A stretch of DNA of 56,093 bases. It comes from Oscillospiraceae bacterium (lineage in GTDB: Bacteria > Bacillota > Clostridia > Oscillospirales > Acutalibacteraceae). Made by a program: the position numbers and the translations under genes. Where the stretch lies: the NCBI GenBank assembly GCA_009777055.1, contig WRMQ01000004.1:1-56093 (forward strand), in the 5' to 3' direction. This document shows, piece after piece, positions 46,676 to 55,706 of this stretch. The notes beneath the pieces are model-generated. The model did not search any database and was not told the DNA's origin. It saw only the letters and a program-made list of their open reading frames with translations. Each line of letters starts with the position of its first letter. Position 1 is the stretch's first letter.

Positions 46676-46726
46676 ATACTGCTTGCTTTGCATTTTTATC
46701 ATAATTATGGCAGGAGGCCGAAGGCA

Positions 46727-47728
46727 ATGAAACTGTTGGTCACCGGCGCGGCCGGGTTTATCGGCGCCAATTTTGTCTACCACTGGCTGGAGCGTTATCC
46801 GCGGGACAGCCTGGTCTGCCTGGACGCGCTGACCTACGCCGGGAATCTGCACACCCTGCGCCCGGCCCTTGAGAGGCCCCGCGGAACTGTCAGGTTTGTG
46901 CACGCGGATATCACCGACCGGGAGCGGATAGAGGCGCTTTTCGCGGAGGAGGGCTTCGACGCGGCGGTGAATTTCGCCGCCGAAAGCTTCGTGGACCGTT
47001 CGATTGCGGATCCCGGTATTTTTCTGCGCAGCAACGTTCTGGGCACGCAGGTGCTCATGGACGCCTGCCGGGCCAACGGAAACCTGCGCTTTCACCAGGT
47101 GTCCACCGACGAGGTCTACGGCGACCTGCCCCTGGACCGGCCTGACCTCTTCTTTACGGAGGAGACGAACATTCACGCATCCAGCCCCTATTCGGCCTCC
47201 AAGGCCGGGGCGGACCTTCTGGCGCTGGCCTATCACCGCAGCTATGGCCTGCCGGTGACGATTTCCCGCTGCTCCAACAATTACGGGCCTTACCAGTTCC
47301 CCGAAAAGCTTATCCCGCTGATGATATTAAAAGCCCTCGCCGATGAGCCGCTGCCGGTCTACGGCACCGGGAACAACGTGCGCGACTGGCTGCACGTGGA
47401 GGATCACTGCCGCGCCATTGCGCTTATTCTGAAGAACGGAAAGCCCGGGGAGGTCTACAACGTGGGCGGGCACAACGAGCGGGACAACCTTACGGTGGTG
47501 AAGACGATTCTTGCCCTGCTGGGCAAGCCGGAAAGTCTGATCACCTTTGTGGCGGACCGCGCGGGGCACGATCTGCGCTACGGCATCGACCCGGCAAAAA
47601 TCCACAGGGAGCTGGGCTGGCTGCCCGAAACCCGCTTTGAGGATGGCATTGCGGAGACGATTCGCTGGTATGTGGATCACCGGGACTGGTGGGAGAAAAT
47701 TTTAGATGGCAGTTACCGTGAGCTGTAG
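46727..47728 (+). CDS. dTDP-glucose 4,6-dehydratase (RfbB-like)
   Basis: MKLLVTGAAGFIGANFVYHWLERYP, AAESFVDRSI, HQVSTDEVYGDL, YSASKAGADLLALAYHRSYGLPV; SD AGGAGG. Confidence 0.93.
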   Translation: MKLLVTGAAGFIGANFVYHWLERYPRDSLVCLDALTYAGNLHTLRPALERPRGTVRFVHADITDRERIEALFAEEGFDAAVNFAAESFVDRSIADPGIFLRSNVLGTQVLMDACRANGNLRFHQVSTDEVYGDLPLDRPDLFFTEETNIHASSPYSASKAGADLLALAYHRSYGLPVTISRCSNNYGPYQFPEKLIPLMILKALADEPLPVYGTGNNVRDWLHVEDHCRAIALILKNGKPGEVYNVGGHNERDNLTVVKTILALLGKPESLITFVADRAGHDLRYGIDPAKIHRELGWLPETRFEDGIAETIRWYVDHRDWWEKILDGSYREL

Positions 47729-47925
47729 GGGTTCAAAAATTTGAACCCAACGCAATGAAACAAAATTCAACCCAATGCAGCAATTTTGAAGTCAATCAAA
47801 TATCGGGATTCGAAAATGTTTTGAATCAACGGCAGGGCTCAAAATTTTGAGCCCCTACGGAAGAGGTTGAAACGGGAGATTGGGATGGTAGGGGCTCAAA
47901 ATTTTGAACCCCTACGGGAAGGGGA
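47725..47925. repeat. REP-like GTAGGGG(C/T)TCAAAA...TTTTGA(G/A)CCCCTAC elements
   Basis: Three copies: gtaggggttcaaaaatttgaaccc; gggctcaaaattttgagcccctac; gtaggggctcaaaattttgaacccctac. Confidence 0.85.
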
Positions 47926-47934
47926 TGGATTTAA

Positions 47935-48324
47935 TTGCCGCATGTATTGACAGGCGTATCGCCTCTTGCGGTCGGTATCGTGACCGTGGGCCTGCTGACG
48001 GCGGGCTTAATGTGGATGGCGATTGTCATTGTTTTTACCATCATAGCCGTGATAACCATTTGGGCTATGCTCGCGCAGATTTTGCTCTGCAGGCGGCCGG
48101 GCATGCGCGCGGGCTTGATTCTGCCGGCGGTGTTCGGCGCTGTTTCCCGGTTGTTCGCGCTGGGAACCTTGATGCCCGCGCTGCTCAGAGACGATTATTC
48201 CGCCCTGCTGTCCCTGGTTCTGCCTCCGTATTGGAGCGTCCCGGCGGTGCTGCTGTTTTTGGAATATTGCCTCATCAAAAAACATATGGCGAAAAGAGAA
48301 AAGCAAGGGGGAATTCTCGCGTGA
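47935..48324 (+). CDS. Small multi-spanning membrane protein
   Basis: Hydrophobic segments; GTGA overlap with downstream lipase-like gene. Confidence 0.6.
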   Translation: MPHVLTGVSPLAVGIVTVGLLTAGLMWMAIVIVFTIIAVITIWAMLAQILLCRRPGMRAGLILPAVFGAVSRLFALGTLMPALLRDDYSALLSLVLPPYWSVPAVLLFLEYCLIKKHMAKREKQGGILA

Positions 48325-49808
48325 AAAACATATTTAAACGTGTTCCTGGCCTGATGCTGGCCCTCGTTCTGATGATGACAGCTACGCTGCCGGCGGTGCT
48401 TGCCGCGCCAGACAAAAGCTGCGGCTGCGACGGCCTGCCGCTCATCGTTGTGCAGGGCTTCGGCGCGACGGCGCTGTACAAAGACCGGGGCGGTGAGAAG
48501 GAGGTTATTGTTTTTCCACCCACGGATATCACGCATATCCTCAAAACCGTGGCGGGAAAAGCGCCATATATCATTTATGGGCTGGCGCGGGGCATTCAGA
48601 AAAACAGCATGGACAGCTTCGTCAGGGGTCTGCTGCCCGCCGTGAAGCCCCTCTTCGAGCCCCTGCGCTGCGGCGCGGACGGCGCGCTGCTGGACCCTCT
48701 GGTGGACTGCGCCGTTTTTCCGGAGAGCATGGCCCATTACGGCGAAGAGGACCGCGGGCTCGCCATGGGCCACGGCATAAAGCACGGCGAGACCTATGGC
48801 TGGGACCATGTGTATGTGATGACCTATGATTTCCGGCGCGGCGTGTTCGACCTGGCGGAGGAGCTCGGCGGGATGATCCAAAAGGCCAAGGCCGAGACAG
48901 GCCACGCAAAGGTCAACATCGCGGCCCACAGCATGGGCGCGGCGGTGCTGAGCGCCTATCTGGCGGAAATCGCCGAACCGGATGGCTTCGGCGACCTCAA
49001 CAACGTCGTCCTCACCTCCCCCGGCTGGCAGGGCACCTCCATGATCGGCGACCTGTTTACCGGCGGCGTGGAGCTCAACTACAAGGCCTTCCAGCGGCTT
49101 TTTACCGGCATGCTGCCCGAGCTGCCGGGCTTTGTCCCCGAAAAAGCGCCTGCTTATCTTTTTAACGCGCTGTTTTGGGGCCTGGACCGCGTGGGCTTCA
49201 CGGCGGGCTTCAACCGCTTCGTGGATTCCGGCTTCCGTCTGTATATCCGTGACATGATGAAATACTGGCAGGGTATGTGGGCCCTGGTGCCCCGGGAGCG
49301 TTATCAGGCCGCACGGGCATTCTGCTTCCCCGATGGAGGCGGGCCGGAGGAGCAGGCCCTGCTCGCCCGGCTGGACCGCTATGCCGAAATCCAGGAAAAC
49401 AGCCGCCTCGTGCTGCAGGCCATGCAGGACGCGGATGTGGGTTTCGCGGTCGTCGCGCTGAACTACGGCCCGATGCTGCCCATTTTCCGGAGTGCCGGCC
49501 TTGTTGTGACCGACCGCTTGATTGACCTGAAATACGCCAGCGGCTTCGCCCGGGTGGCCGATCTGGACGGCGCGCCCTTCGCCGCGCAGGAGATCGACCA
49601 CGGCCACGGCCATCTTTCCCCCGACGGCAAAATCGACGCTTCCACGGCGTACTTTCCGGAAAAGACCTGGTTCATTGAGGGCCTGGACCACTCCAACTAC
49701 GCCCCGGGCGAGAGCCCTTCCGAAATGGTGTTCTGGCTGCTGGAGGGCGGCTGCCGCGGAGATGTGCGCTCTAACGGCCAATATCCGCAGTTCACGGTCT
49801 ATGAGTAA
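48321..49808 (+). CDS. Secreted alpha/beta-hydrolase (lipase/acyltransferase-like)
   Basis: Signal peptide; LPLIVVQGFGATALYKD; VNIAAHSMGAAV nucleophile elbow; GHGHLSPD. Confidence 0.82.
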   Translation: MKNIFKRVPGLMLALVLMMTATLPAVLAAPDKSCGCDGLPLIVVQGFGATALYKDRGGEKEVIVFPPTDITHILKTVAGKAPYIIYGLARGIQKNSMDSFVRGLLPAVKPLFEPLRCGADGALLDPLVDCAVFPESMAHYGEEDRGLAMGHGIKHGETYGWDHVYVMTYDFRRGVFDLAEELGGMIQKAKAETGHAKVNIAAHSMGAAVLSAYLAEIAEPDGFGDLNNVVLTSPGWQGTSMIGDLFTGGVELNYKAFQRLFTGMLPELPGFVPEKAPAYLFNALFWGLDRVGFTAGFNRFVDSGFRLYIRDMMKYWQGMWALVPRERYQAARAFCFPDGGGPEEQALLARLDRYAEIQENSRLVLQAMQDADVGFAVVALNYGPMLPIFRSAGLVVTDRLIDLKYASGFARVADLDGAPFAAQEIDHGHGHLSPDGKIDASTAYFPEKTWFIEGLDHSNYAPGESPSEMVFWLLEGGCRGDVRSNGQYPQFTVYE

Positions 49809-49926
49809 TTCTCAATGCTCAATGCTCAATGCTCAATTATAATTGTGGCCAAAGACAATCTGTAATTCCCAGACTGTCTTTGGCCATTCAATTAATTGAG
49901 CATTGAGAATTGAGAATTGAGAATTG
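49808..49926. repeat. Convergent-junction inverted repeat: (attctcaatgctcaatgctcaatt)...(aattgagcattgagaattgagaatt)
   Basis: Nested inner stem ggccaaagaca...tgtctttggcc. Confidence 0.9.
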
Positions 49927-49929
49927 CAT

Positions 49930-50205
49930 TTAAGCGTTGAGCTGGAACAGCGTATCCAGCAGCAGCAGCGAGATCACGCCCGGCGCGCCGCCGATGGCGC
50001 TGACGCTCAGCGAAAGCGCGTTCACCGAAAGCCCGATACCCGTGAGCATGCCCAGGGCGTTGACGGCATACAGCGCCGCGATGCCCGAGACGGCTGTGAG
50101 CAGCAGGTGCCGCAGCAGCCGTCTGCTGCGCAGCATCGAAAGCAGGATCCCGATGGCCCCTGCCGCCGCCGCGGCACAGAGCAGCACCTTTAATCCGGTT
50201 GACAT
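49930..50205 (-). CDS. bofA: BofA-family pro-sigma-K processing inhibitor
   Basis: ALYAVNALGMLTGIGLSVNALSLSVSAIGGAPGVISLLLLDTLF; next to YaaL-like gene. Confidence 0.85.
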   Translation of the reverse strand: MSTGLKVLLCAAAAAGAIGILLSMLRSRRLLRHLLLTAVSGIAALYAVNALGMLTGIGLSVNALSLSVSAIGGAPGVISLLLLDTLFQLNA

Positions 50206-50221
50206 ATGTTCACCTCAATTC

Positions 50222-50362
50222 TGTAGGGGTTCAAAAATTTGAACCCATGTGACAACGGTCATGTGCGATTGATTGCATAGGGTTTGCATGGGCTCAAATT
50301 TTGAACGCATGCTGTTTGAACGCATGTGATAGTTGCATGGGCTCAAATTTTTGAGCCCCTAC
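50222..50362. repeat. REP-like GTAGGGG-TTCAAAAATTTGAACCC and CATGGGCTCAAA variants
   Basis: Partial palindromes of the same family as 17424-17456. Confidence 0.75.
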
Positions 50363-50370
50363 CATCGCGT

Positions 50371-50673
50371 TCATATCCAGCGTTCCCGTTCCTCCCCCGT
50401 GATCGGCAGGGCGGTGGCCTCGGCGCGGGTTTCGCGGGCGCGTTTTAGCAAAAAACGATACCGGGCGTTGAGGGCCTCCAGCTGGTAAATCGCGGCGTCC
50501 AGAAGATCCTCGTCCGATTCCAGGGCAAAAAGGGCGTGGGTGTTGTCGATCTGCCGGCAAACCTCGCGGATATCCGCCACGAGCCGCTCGGCCTCCGACC
50601 GCGGCTGCTCCGTTTCGCCGGGCTTGACGCGCCTGAGGATATCCTTCACAATTGTCTTGCGCTCCAGCTTCAT
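50371..50673 (-). CDS. YaaL-like (DUF2508) protein
   Basis: LVADIREVCRQIDNTHALFALESDEDLLDAAIYQLEALNARYRFLLKRARE; adjacent to bofA as in Bacillus. Confidence 0.8.
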   Translation of the reverse strand: MKLERKTIVKDILRRVKPGETEQPRSEAERLVADIREVCRQIDNTHALFALESDEDLLDAAIYQLEALNARYRFLLKRARETRAEATALPITGEERERWI

Positions 50674-50770
50674 CATTCATTCGCCTCCATACTGAATATT
50701 TCTATAGCAATTGTGGACAGAATATGCTATACTTAATCAGAAATATTCTATTTATGTAAGGAGAAGCTCT

Positions 50771-51733
50771 ATGCGGCACTATCCAATGAAGCTGAAGCCT
50801 CACATTTCAGAGACGATCTGGGGCGGTACGCGGCTGGCGGAGGAGTATGGCGTCGCGCTGGCCGGGCACGCCAACTGCGCGGAGGCCTGGGTGCTATCCG
50901 CCCACCACGGCGGCGGCAGCGTCGTTCTGAACGGCGCGTACGCGGGGCAGGGCCTCGCCGAGGTCTGGAAAAAAAACCCGGCCTGGTTCAGTCAGACGGG
51001 CGAGGCCGCCGCGTTTCCCATATTGATTAAGCTCATCGACGCAATGGATGATTTGTCCGTCCAGGTGCATCCCCGGGACGGCGACGCCGTTTTGAAAGAG
51101 GGCGAGGCGGGAAAGACCGAGTGCTGGTATATCCTGGACGCCCGGCCCGGCGCGAAGCTGCTGCTGGGCTTTCAAGAGCGTATCACCCGGGAGGCGTTTG
51201 CCCGCGCTGTCCGGGAAAATACCCTGACCTCCCTGGTGCGGGAAATAGAAGTAAAGGCCGGGGATTTCTTCTTCATTCCGGCGGGCACGCTGCATGCCAT
51301 CGGGCGCGGCGTGCTGCTGGCCGAGGTGCAGCAGAGCTCCGATACAACCTACCGGGTCTACGACTATGGCCGTCTGCAGGGCGGCAAGCCGCGGGCACTG
51401 CATATCGAGCAGGCGCTGGCCGTTACGGAGCTTGGGCCTTACAATGCGCAAAGCGAAACGCGAAACGCGCAATTATTGGAGGGCGGCGCGCGCGAGCGGA
51501 CGCTGGTGAAATGCCCCTTATTCACCGTGCGGGAATGGGAGCTGCGGGAGGCCGCGTTCGGAATTGCCGGGCCGGAAAGCTTCGTCTCTTTGCTGGTATT
51601 GGAGGGCGCGGGAACCCTCAGCTCCTGCGGCGAAGCGCTTCCGGTGAAAAAGGGCGACAGCCTGTTGATCCCGGCGGGAAGCGGAAAATACGCACTTGAG
51701 GGCAAAATAAGATTGCTTCTGACAACGATATAG
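50771..51733 (+). CDS. manA: Mannose-6-phosphate isomerase, class I
   Basis: MKLKPHISETIWGGTRLAEEYG, DDLSVQVHPRDGDA, KTECWYILDARPGAKLLLGF, FFIPAGTLHAIGRGVLLAEVQQSSDTTYRVYDYGR. Confidence 0.94.
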   Translation: MRHYPMKLKPHISETIWGGTRLAEEYGVALAGHANCAEAWVLSAHHGGGSVVLNGAYAGQGLAEVWKKNPAWFSQTGEAAAFPILIKLIDAMDDLSVQVHPRDGDAVLKEGEAGKTECWYILDARPGAKLLLGFQERITREAFARAVRENTLTSLVREIEVKAGDFFFIPAGTLHAIGRGVLLAEVQQSSDTTYRVYDYGRLQGGKPRALHIEQALAVTELGPYNAQSETRNAQLLEGGARERTLVKCPLFTVREWELREAAFGIAGPESFVSLLVLEGAGTLSSCGEALPVKKGDSLLIPAGSGKYALEGKIRLLLTTI

Positions 51734-51741
51734 CCACGGCA

Positions 51742-51812
51742 AAATTTAAATTGAGCATTGCAAATTTAAATTGAGCATTGAGCATTGAGCATTGAGAATT
51801 GAGAATTTGAAG
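51742..51812. repeat. Short-period repeat (aaatttaaattgagcattg / agcattgagaattgag)n
   Basis: Iterated units between manA and the next ORF. Confidence 0.85.
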
Positions 51813-51830
51813 AAAGGGTGTGAGTTTGGC

Positions 51831-53195
51831 ATGCGGGAGTGGTCCTTTCTCTGGCTCACGCGGGGCCGCCGCGCCATGCTGGACGAAATCGCGGCGCTGC
51901 AAAACGAAAAGCTGGATTTGCTGCGGGAATCCCGCCGTCTGGCCGCGCTGCTCCCCCGGGAAATGGCTGAGCCGGAAGAAAAAGACAGCCGGAAAGCCAG
52001 TCAGGAGGAGCGGGGCGGCGAGCTCGCCGCGGACAGCGCGGAGCTGCTGCCGGCCGCGCCGTACAGCCGTTTCCCGCGGCTGACGGCCATTGATACGCGC
52101 ATGAGAGCCCTGGCGCCGCCCGCCTTCGACGAGCGGACGACGCTGTCGCAGCTGGCGGAGCATCTGCGCCGCTACGCCGCCGCGCGCTGCGGCATCTATG
52201 CCCCCCGGTCCCTCTATGGCTGCTTTTTGGGCGCGATGGCCGCGTCTGATTTTATATTGCTTCGCACAGAAAAGCTGATCACAGAAAAGCTGACCACAGA
52301 AACGGGGCAATCGCCGCTTTCCCTTCCCGCCGCCGCCGCGCAGGCCTTGGGCGAAAGCCTCGATATTACCTCGGTCTCGTCCGCCTGGCGCGGCGCGTGC
52401 GACCTGCTGGGGCAGGAGAATCCCCTGACGAAGCGCTACGAGGAGACGCGCTTCCTTGAGCTGATCTATGAGGCGGGCTGGAGCGGGAGCCCGCGCTTCG
52501 CCGCGCTGGACCATCTCACCGCCGCGCCCGCCGAAGGCTACCTGTCCCGGCTGCTTCCCCTTTACGCCATGCTGCCCGGGCAGGAGGGCCCCCGCAGCCT
52601 GCAGCTGGCTGCCTCCCAGTGGCCCACGGACCCCCGGCTTTTGCGGCAGGGCGCGCTGCCGCTGCCGCCCTCCCTGTGGCTGTTCGGCGCGCTTTGCCCG
52701 GAGGAGCCCGCGCCCTCCGAGCGGCTGTGCGCCGCGGCGATGGAGTTTTGCCTGCCCCCGCTGTCTGATAAGAGCTTTTTAGTGCCCTGGTCCGAGGCCG
52801 TGCCCCTGCGGGCCGCGCGGCTGCGGGAGCTCTTTGCCGGCGCCGGGGAGATCTACCCCCTGCCGGAGGGCATGCGGCGCCGCTATGAGCAGGTGGAGCG
52901 TCAGCTGGCGGAGCAGCTCCACTGCGGCACCGGGGCAAGCACCGGGCAGCTGGAGCGTTTCATATCTGTCGGCCTGGCCTGCGGCCTTACCAGCCGCGAG
53001 GCGATAGACGGCTTTCTATATCACAAGGCCCTGCGGCGGCTGGAGTACGCCGACCCATCCCTGCTGCGCTTCGCCCTGCCCGGGCTCAAGGCCAGTCTCC
53101 TGCTCATCTTTGACCGCCGGGCCCTCCCGCTGTCGATGGGGTATCTGAATGGCCTGAGCGAGAGGGCCGCGAAAAGACTGGCGCGTACAGAATAA
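51831..53195 (+). CDS. Hypothetical protein of unknown function with in-frame tandem repeat
   Basis: Long ORF in conserved orientation; internal acagaaaagctgatcacagaaaagctgaccacagaaacg. Confidence 0.65.
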   Translation: MREWSFLWLTRGRRAMLDEIAALQNEKLDLLRESRRLAALLPREMAEPEEKDSRKASQEERGGELAADSAELLPAAPYSRFPRLTAIDTRMRALAPPAFDERTTLSQLAEHLRRYAAARCGIYAPRSLYGCFLGAMAASDFILLRTEKLITEKLTTETGQSPLSLPAAAAQALGESLDITSVSSAWRGACDLLGQENPLTKRYEETRFLELIYEAGWSGSPRFAALDHLTAAPAEGYLSRLLPLYAMLPGQEGPRSLQLAASQWPTDPRLLRQGALPLPPSLWLFGALCPEEPAPSERLCAAAMEFCLPPLSDKSFLVPWSEAVPLRAARLRELFAGAGEIYPLPEGMRRRYEQVERQLAEQLHCGTGASTGQLERFISVGLACGLTSREAIDGFLYHKALRRLEYADPSLLRFALPGLKASLLLIFDRRALPLSMGYLNGLSERAAKRLARTE

Positions 53196-53233
53196 CGCGG
53201 TTAAGATTTTTTTGATAAAGCCAAAGAAAAAGC

Positions 53234-53262
53234 TTGCATTCCGCGGAAAAATATGTTATACT
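53234..53262 (+). promoter_or_regulatory. Promoter TTGCAT-N17-TATACT of the rimP-nusA-infB operon
   Basis: TTGCAT 53234-53239; TATACT 53257-53262. Confidence 0.7.
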
Positions 53263-53303
53263 GCCTTCAATGAGATTTGTACGAGATATGAGATGATGAT
53301 TTG

Positions 53304-53326
53304 GAGTGGGCATAGCCCGCTCTTTT
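53304..53326 (+). ncRNA. rimP-leader-like hairpin
   Basis: gagtgggc-ata-gcccgctc-tttt between promoter and rimP. Confidence 0.6.
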
Positions 53327-53382
53327 GTTTGTGCGGCGTGCGTAATTGCTTTCGTATTTGCTTTATTGTGGAGGAATTTATT

Positions 53383-53895
53383 ATGGCAAAATCCGCGGCG
53401 AATCCAGGCGGCATCGCGGCGAAGGCCCGCGCGCTGGCCGCGCCCTATGCCGAGGAGCTGGGACTGCGTCTTTGGGATGTCCGCTTTTTAAAGGAGGGCG
53501 TGACCTGGTATTTGCGCCTGTGGATCGATAAGCCCGGCGGCGTGACCCTCGACGACTGCGAGGCCATGAGCCGCGCCATTGATCAGCCCCTGGACGACGG
53601 CCTGTTCATTGAGCAGAGCTACTGCCTGGAGGTCTGCTCCCCGGGGATTGAGCGGGAGCTCACGCGGGAGGAGCACTTTTTGCAGTACCTGGGCAGCGGG
53701 GTGACGCTGCGCCTGGTGCGGCCCCTGGAGGGCGAAGACGAAAGCCCCTGGACGGGCCGCCGGGAGCTCAGCGGCGTGCTGGAGGCCTTTGAGGGCAACC
53801 GCCTCACGCTGCGGCTGGAGGACGGCGCCGCGCTGAATTTCGCGAAAAAGGAAACCGCCAGCGTGCGTCTGACAGAAAATTCAAAGATCCAATAA
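53383..53895 (+). CDS. rimP: Ribosome maturation factor RimP
   Basis: DDCEAMSRAIDQPLDD, YCLEVCSPGIERELTREEHF; upstream of nusA. Confidence 0.93.
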   Translation: MAKSAANPGGIAAKARALAAPYAEELGLRLWDVRFLKEGVTWYLRLWIDKPGGVTLDDCEAMSRAIDQPLDDGLFIEQSYCLEVCSPGIERELTREEHFLQYLGSGVTLRLVRPLEGEDESPWTGRRELSGVLEAFEGNRLTLRLEDGAALNFAKKETASVRLTENSKIQ

Positions 53896-53932
53896 TCTAA
53901 GATCTAAAATCTAAAATCTAAAGTCTAGTAAT
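53888..53932. repeat. Short-period repeat (tctaaaa)n between rimP and nusA
   Basis: aatctaagatctaaaatctaaaatctaaagtctag. Confidence 0.8.
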
Positions 53933-53950
53933 GGAAGGTTGATGACTGAC

Positions 53951-55027
53951 ATGACTAACCCGGAGTTCTTTGACGCCTTGCGCCTGCTGGCCAAGGAAAA
54001 AGGCATACAGCTTGAGGCGCTGTATGACGGCATCCAGCGGGCGATTGTAACGGCCGTGCGCGGCGACTACAACAACAAGGACGTGGTGTTCTGCGAAATC
54101 TTGCCCGAGACCAAGGAGATGAAGGTCTATGTGCGCAAGCTCGTGGTGAGCGAAATGATCGATCCCGACACCGACATGCTGCCCGAGGAGGCCGAGCGCT
54201 ATAAGCCCGGCGCGCAGCTGGGCGACATTGTCGAGATTGAGCTGGACACCAAGGAGGTCAGCCGCATTGCCGCCGAAAAGGGCAAGCATGTGCTGCGTCA
54301 GGGCATCCGGGAGGCGGAGCACGGTAAGCTGCGCGAGGAATTCCAAAGCCGCGAGCAGGAAATCGTCACCGTCAAGGTGCAGCGTGTGGAGCCCAACGGC
54401 GACGCTATCGTGGAAATCGGCAAGGTGGAGGAGCTTCTTCCTGTGAACGAGCAGGTGCCGGGCGAAAGCTTCCAGCCGGGGGACCTGATCAAGGTCTATG
54501 TCGTGGATATCAAGGGACTCGACCGCAAGTTCCCCCGCGCGACGATTTCGCGGGCGCACTCCGGCTTGGTGAAGCGCCTGTTCGAGCTGGAGGTGCCCGA
54601 GATCAAGGAGGGCCTGGTGGAGGTCATGGCTGTGGCCCGGGAGGCGGGCTCCCGCAGCAAGGTGGCCGTGGCCAGCAAGGATCCCGACGTGGATCCCGTG
54701 GGGGCCTGTATCGGCTCCCGGGGCTCCCGGGTGGAGCGCATCGTGGATATCCTGGGCGGCGAAAAGATCGACGTGGTCAAATACAGCGAGGACCCCGCGG
54801 AATTTGTCGCGGCAGCCCTCGCCCCCGCCGAGGTCATCAGCGTGGAGGTCGTGGACACGGACGAGCATGTCTGCCATATCGTCGTGCCGGAATCGAAGCT
54901 CTCCCTGGCCATCGGCAACAAGGGGCAAAATGCCCGCCTGGCCGCGCGCCTGACCACCTGGAAGATCGACATCAAATCCGACACCCCGGCCTTGGCTCCG
55001 GCGGAGATTGTTTTGAACGAGGATTAA
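53951..55027 (+). CDS. nusA: Transcription termination/antitermination protein NusA
   Basis: DPVGACIGSRGSRVERIVDILGGEKIDVVKYSEDP; LAIGNKGQNARLAARLT. Confidence 0.96.
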   Translation: MTNPEFFDALRLLAKEKGIQLEALYDGIQRAIVTAVRGDYNNKDVVFCEILPETKEMKVYVRKLVVSEMIDPDTDMLPEEAERYKPGAQLGDIVEIELDTKEVSRIAAEKGKHVLRQGIREAEHGKLREEFQSREQEIVTVKVQRVEPNGDAIVEIGKVEELLPVNEQVPGESFQPGDLIKVYVVDIKGLDRKFPRATISRAHSGLVKRLFELEVPEIKEGLVEVMAVAREAGSRSKVAVASKDPDVDPVGACIGSRGSRVERIVDILGGEKIDVVKYSEDPAEFVAAALAPAEVISVEVVDTDEHVCHIVVPESKLSLAIGNKGQNARLAARLTTWKIDIKSDTPALAPAEIVLNED

Positions 55028-55030
55028 GCT

Positions 55031-55321
55031 ATGCCCATGCAGCAGCCCAGGAAGCAGCCGATGCGCAAGTGCGTGGGCTGCAACGAGATGAAGCCGAAGC
55101 GCGAGCTGATCCGTGCCGTGAAATCCCCGGAAGGCGGAGTGTCGCTGGATTTGGGGGGCAAGGCCCCTGGCAGGGGAGCCTATGTCTGCCCTAACGTGGA
55201 ATGCCTGAAGAAGGCCCGCAAGGCCAGACGGCTGGAGCGCGCGTTCTCAAGCCAGATTCCGGCGGAAATCTATGACGGGATGGAAGCCCAGCTGGAAGCA
55301 AAAAATAAGAACGAGAATTGA
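55031..55321 (+). CDS. YlxR/RnpM-family protein (DUF448)
   Basis: MRKCVGCNEMKPKRELIRAV ... GKAPGRGAYVCPN. Confidence 0.93.
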   Translation: MPMQQPRKQPMRKCVGCNEMKPKRELIRAVKSPEGGVSLDLGGKAPGRGAYVCPNVECLKKARKARRLERAFSSQIPAEIYDGMEAQLEAKNKNEN

Positions 55322-55352
55322 GAATTGAGCATTGAGAATTGAGCATTGAGAA
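55310..55352. repeat. Short-period repeat (gagaattgagcattgag)n spanning the ylxR stop and the upstream region of the L7Ae-like gene
   Basis: acgagaattgagaattgagcattgagaattgagcattgag. Confidence 0.85.
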
Positions 55353-55356
55353 AAGT

Positions 55357-55665
55357 ATGCAAGAAAAACAGCAGCTGTTGTCTTTGCTGGGTCTGTGCCG
55401 CAAGGCGGGCCTGGTCAGCTTCGGCCACGACGCGGCCAAAAAGGCCGTTCGCGGCAGAAAAGCGAGGCTCTGCCTGCTGTGCGAAAACGCCTCCGACCGA
55501 CTGAAGGAGGAGTTTCGCCGCCTGGCAGCGGAGGAAAAAATCCCCCTGCTTGAGCCCGCGCTCAGCTCAGACGACCTTAAGCAAGCGACCCAATACAGCG
55601 CGGCTGTATGCACGATAGACAACCCGGGCTTCGCAAAAAAAATACAGGCTCTGATCCAGCAATAA
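55357..55665 (+). CDS. L7Ae/YlxQ-family ribosomal protein-like
   Basis: LLGLCRKAGLVSFGHDAAKKAVRGRKARLCLLCENAS; between ylxR and infB. Confidence 0.9.
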   Translation: MQEKQQLLSLLGLCRKAGLVSFGHDAAKKAVRGRKARLCLLCENASDRLKEEFRRLAAEEKIPLLEPALSSDDLKQATQYSAAVCTIDNPGFAKKIQALIQQ

Positions 55666-55706
55666 TGAAGCGTTATCCAAATCCCCCCTCCTGAAAGGTT
55701 GATCGC

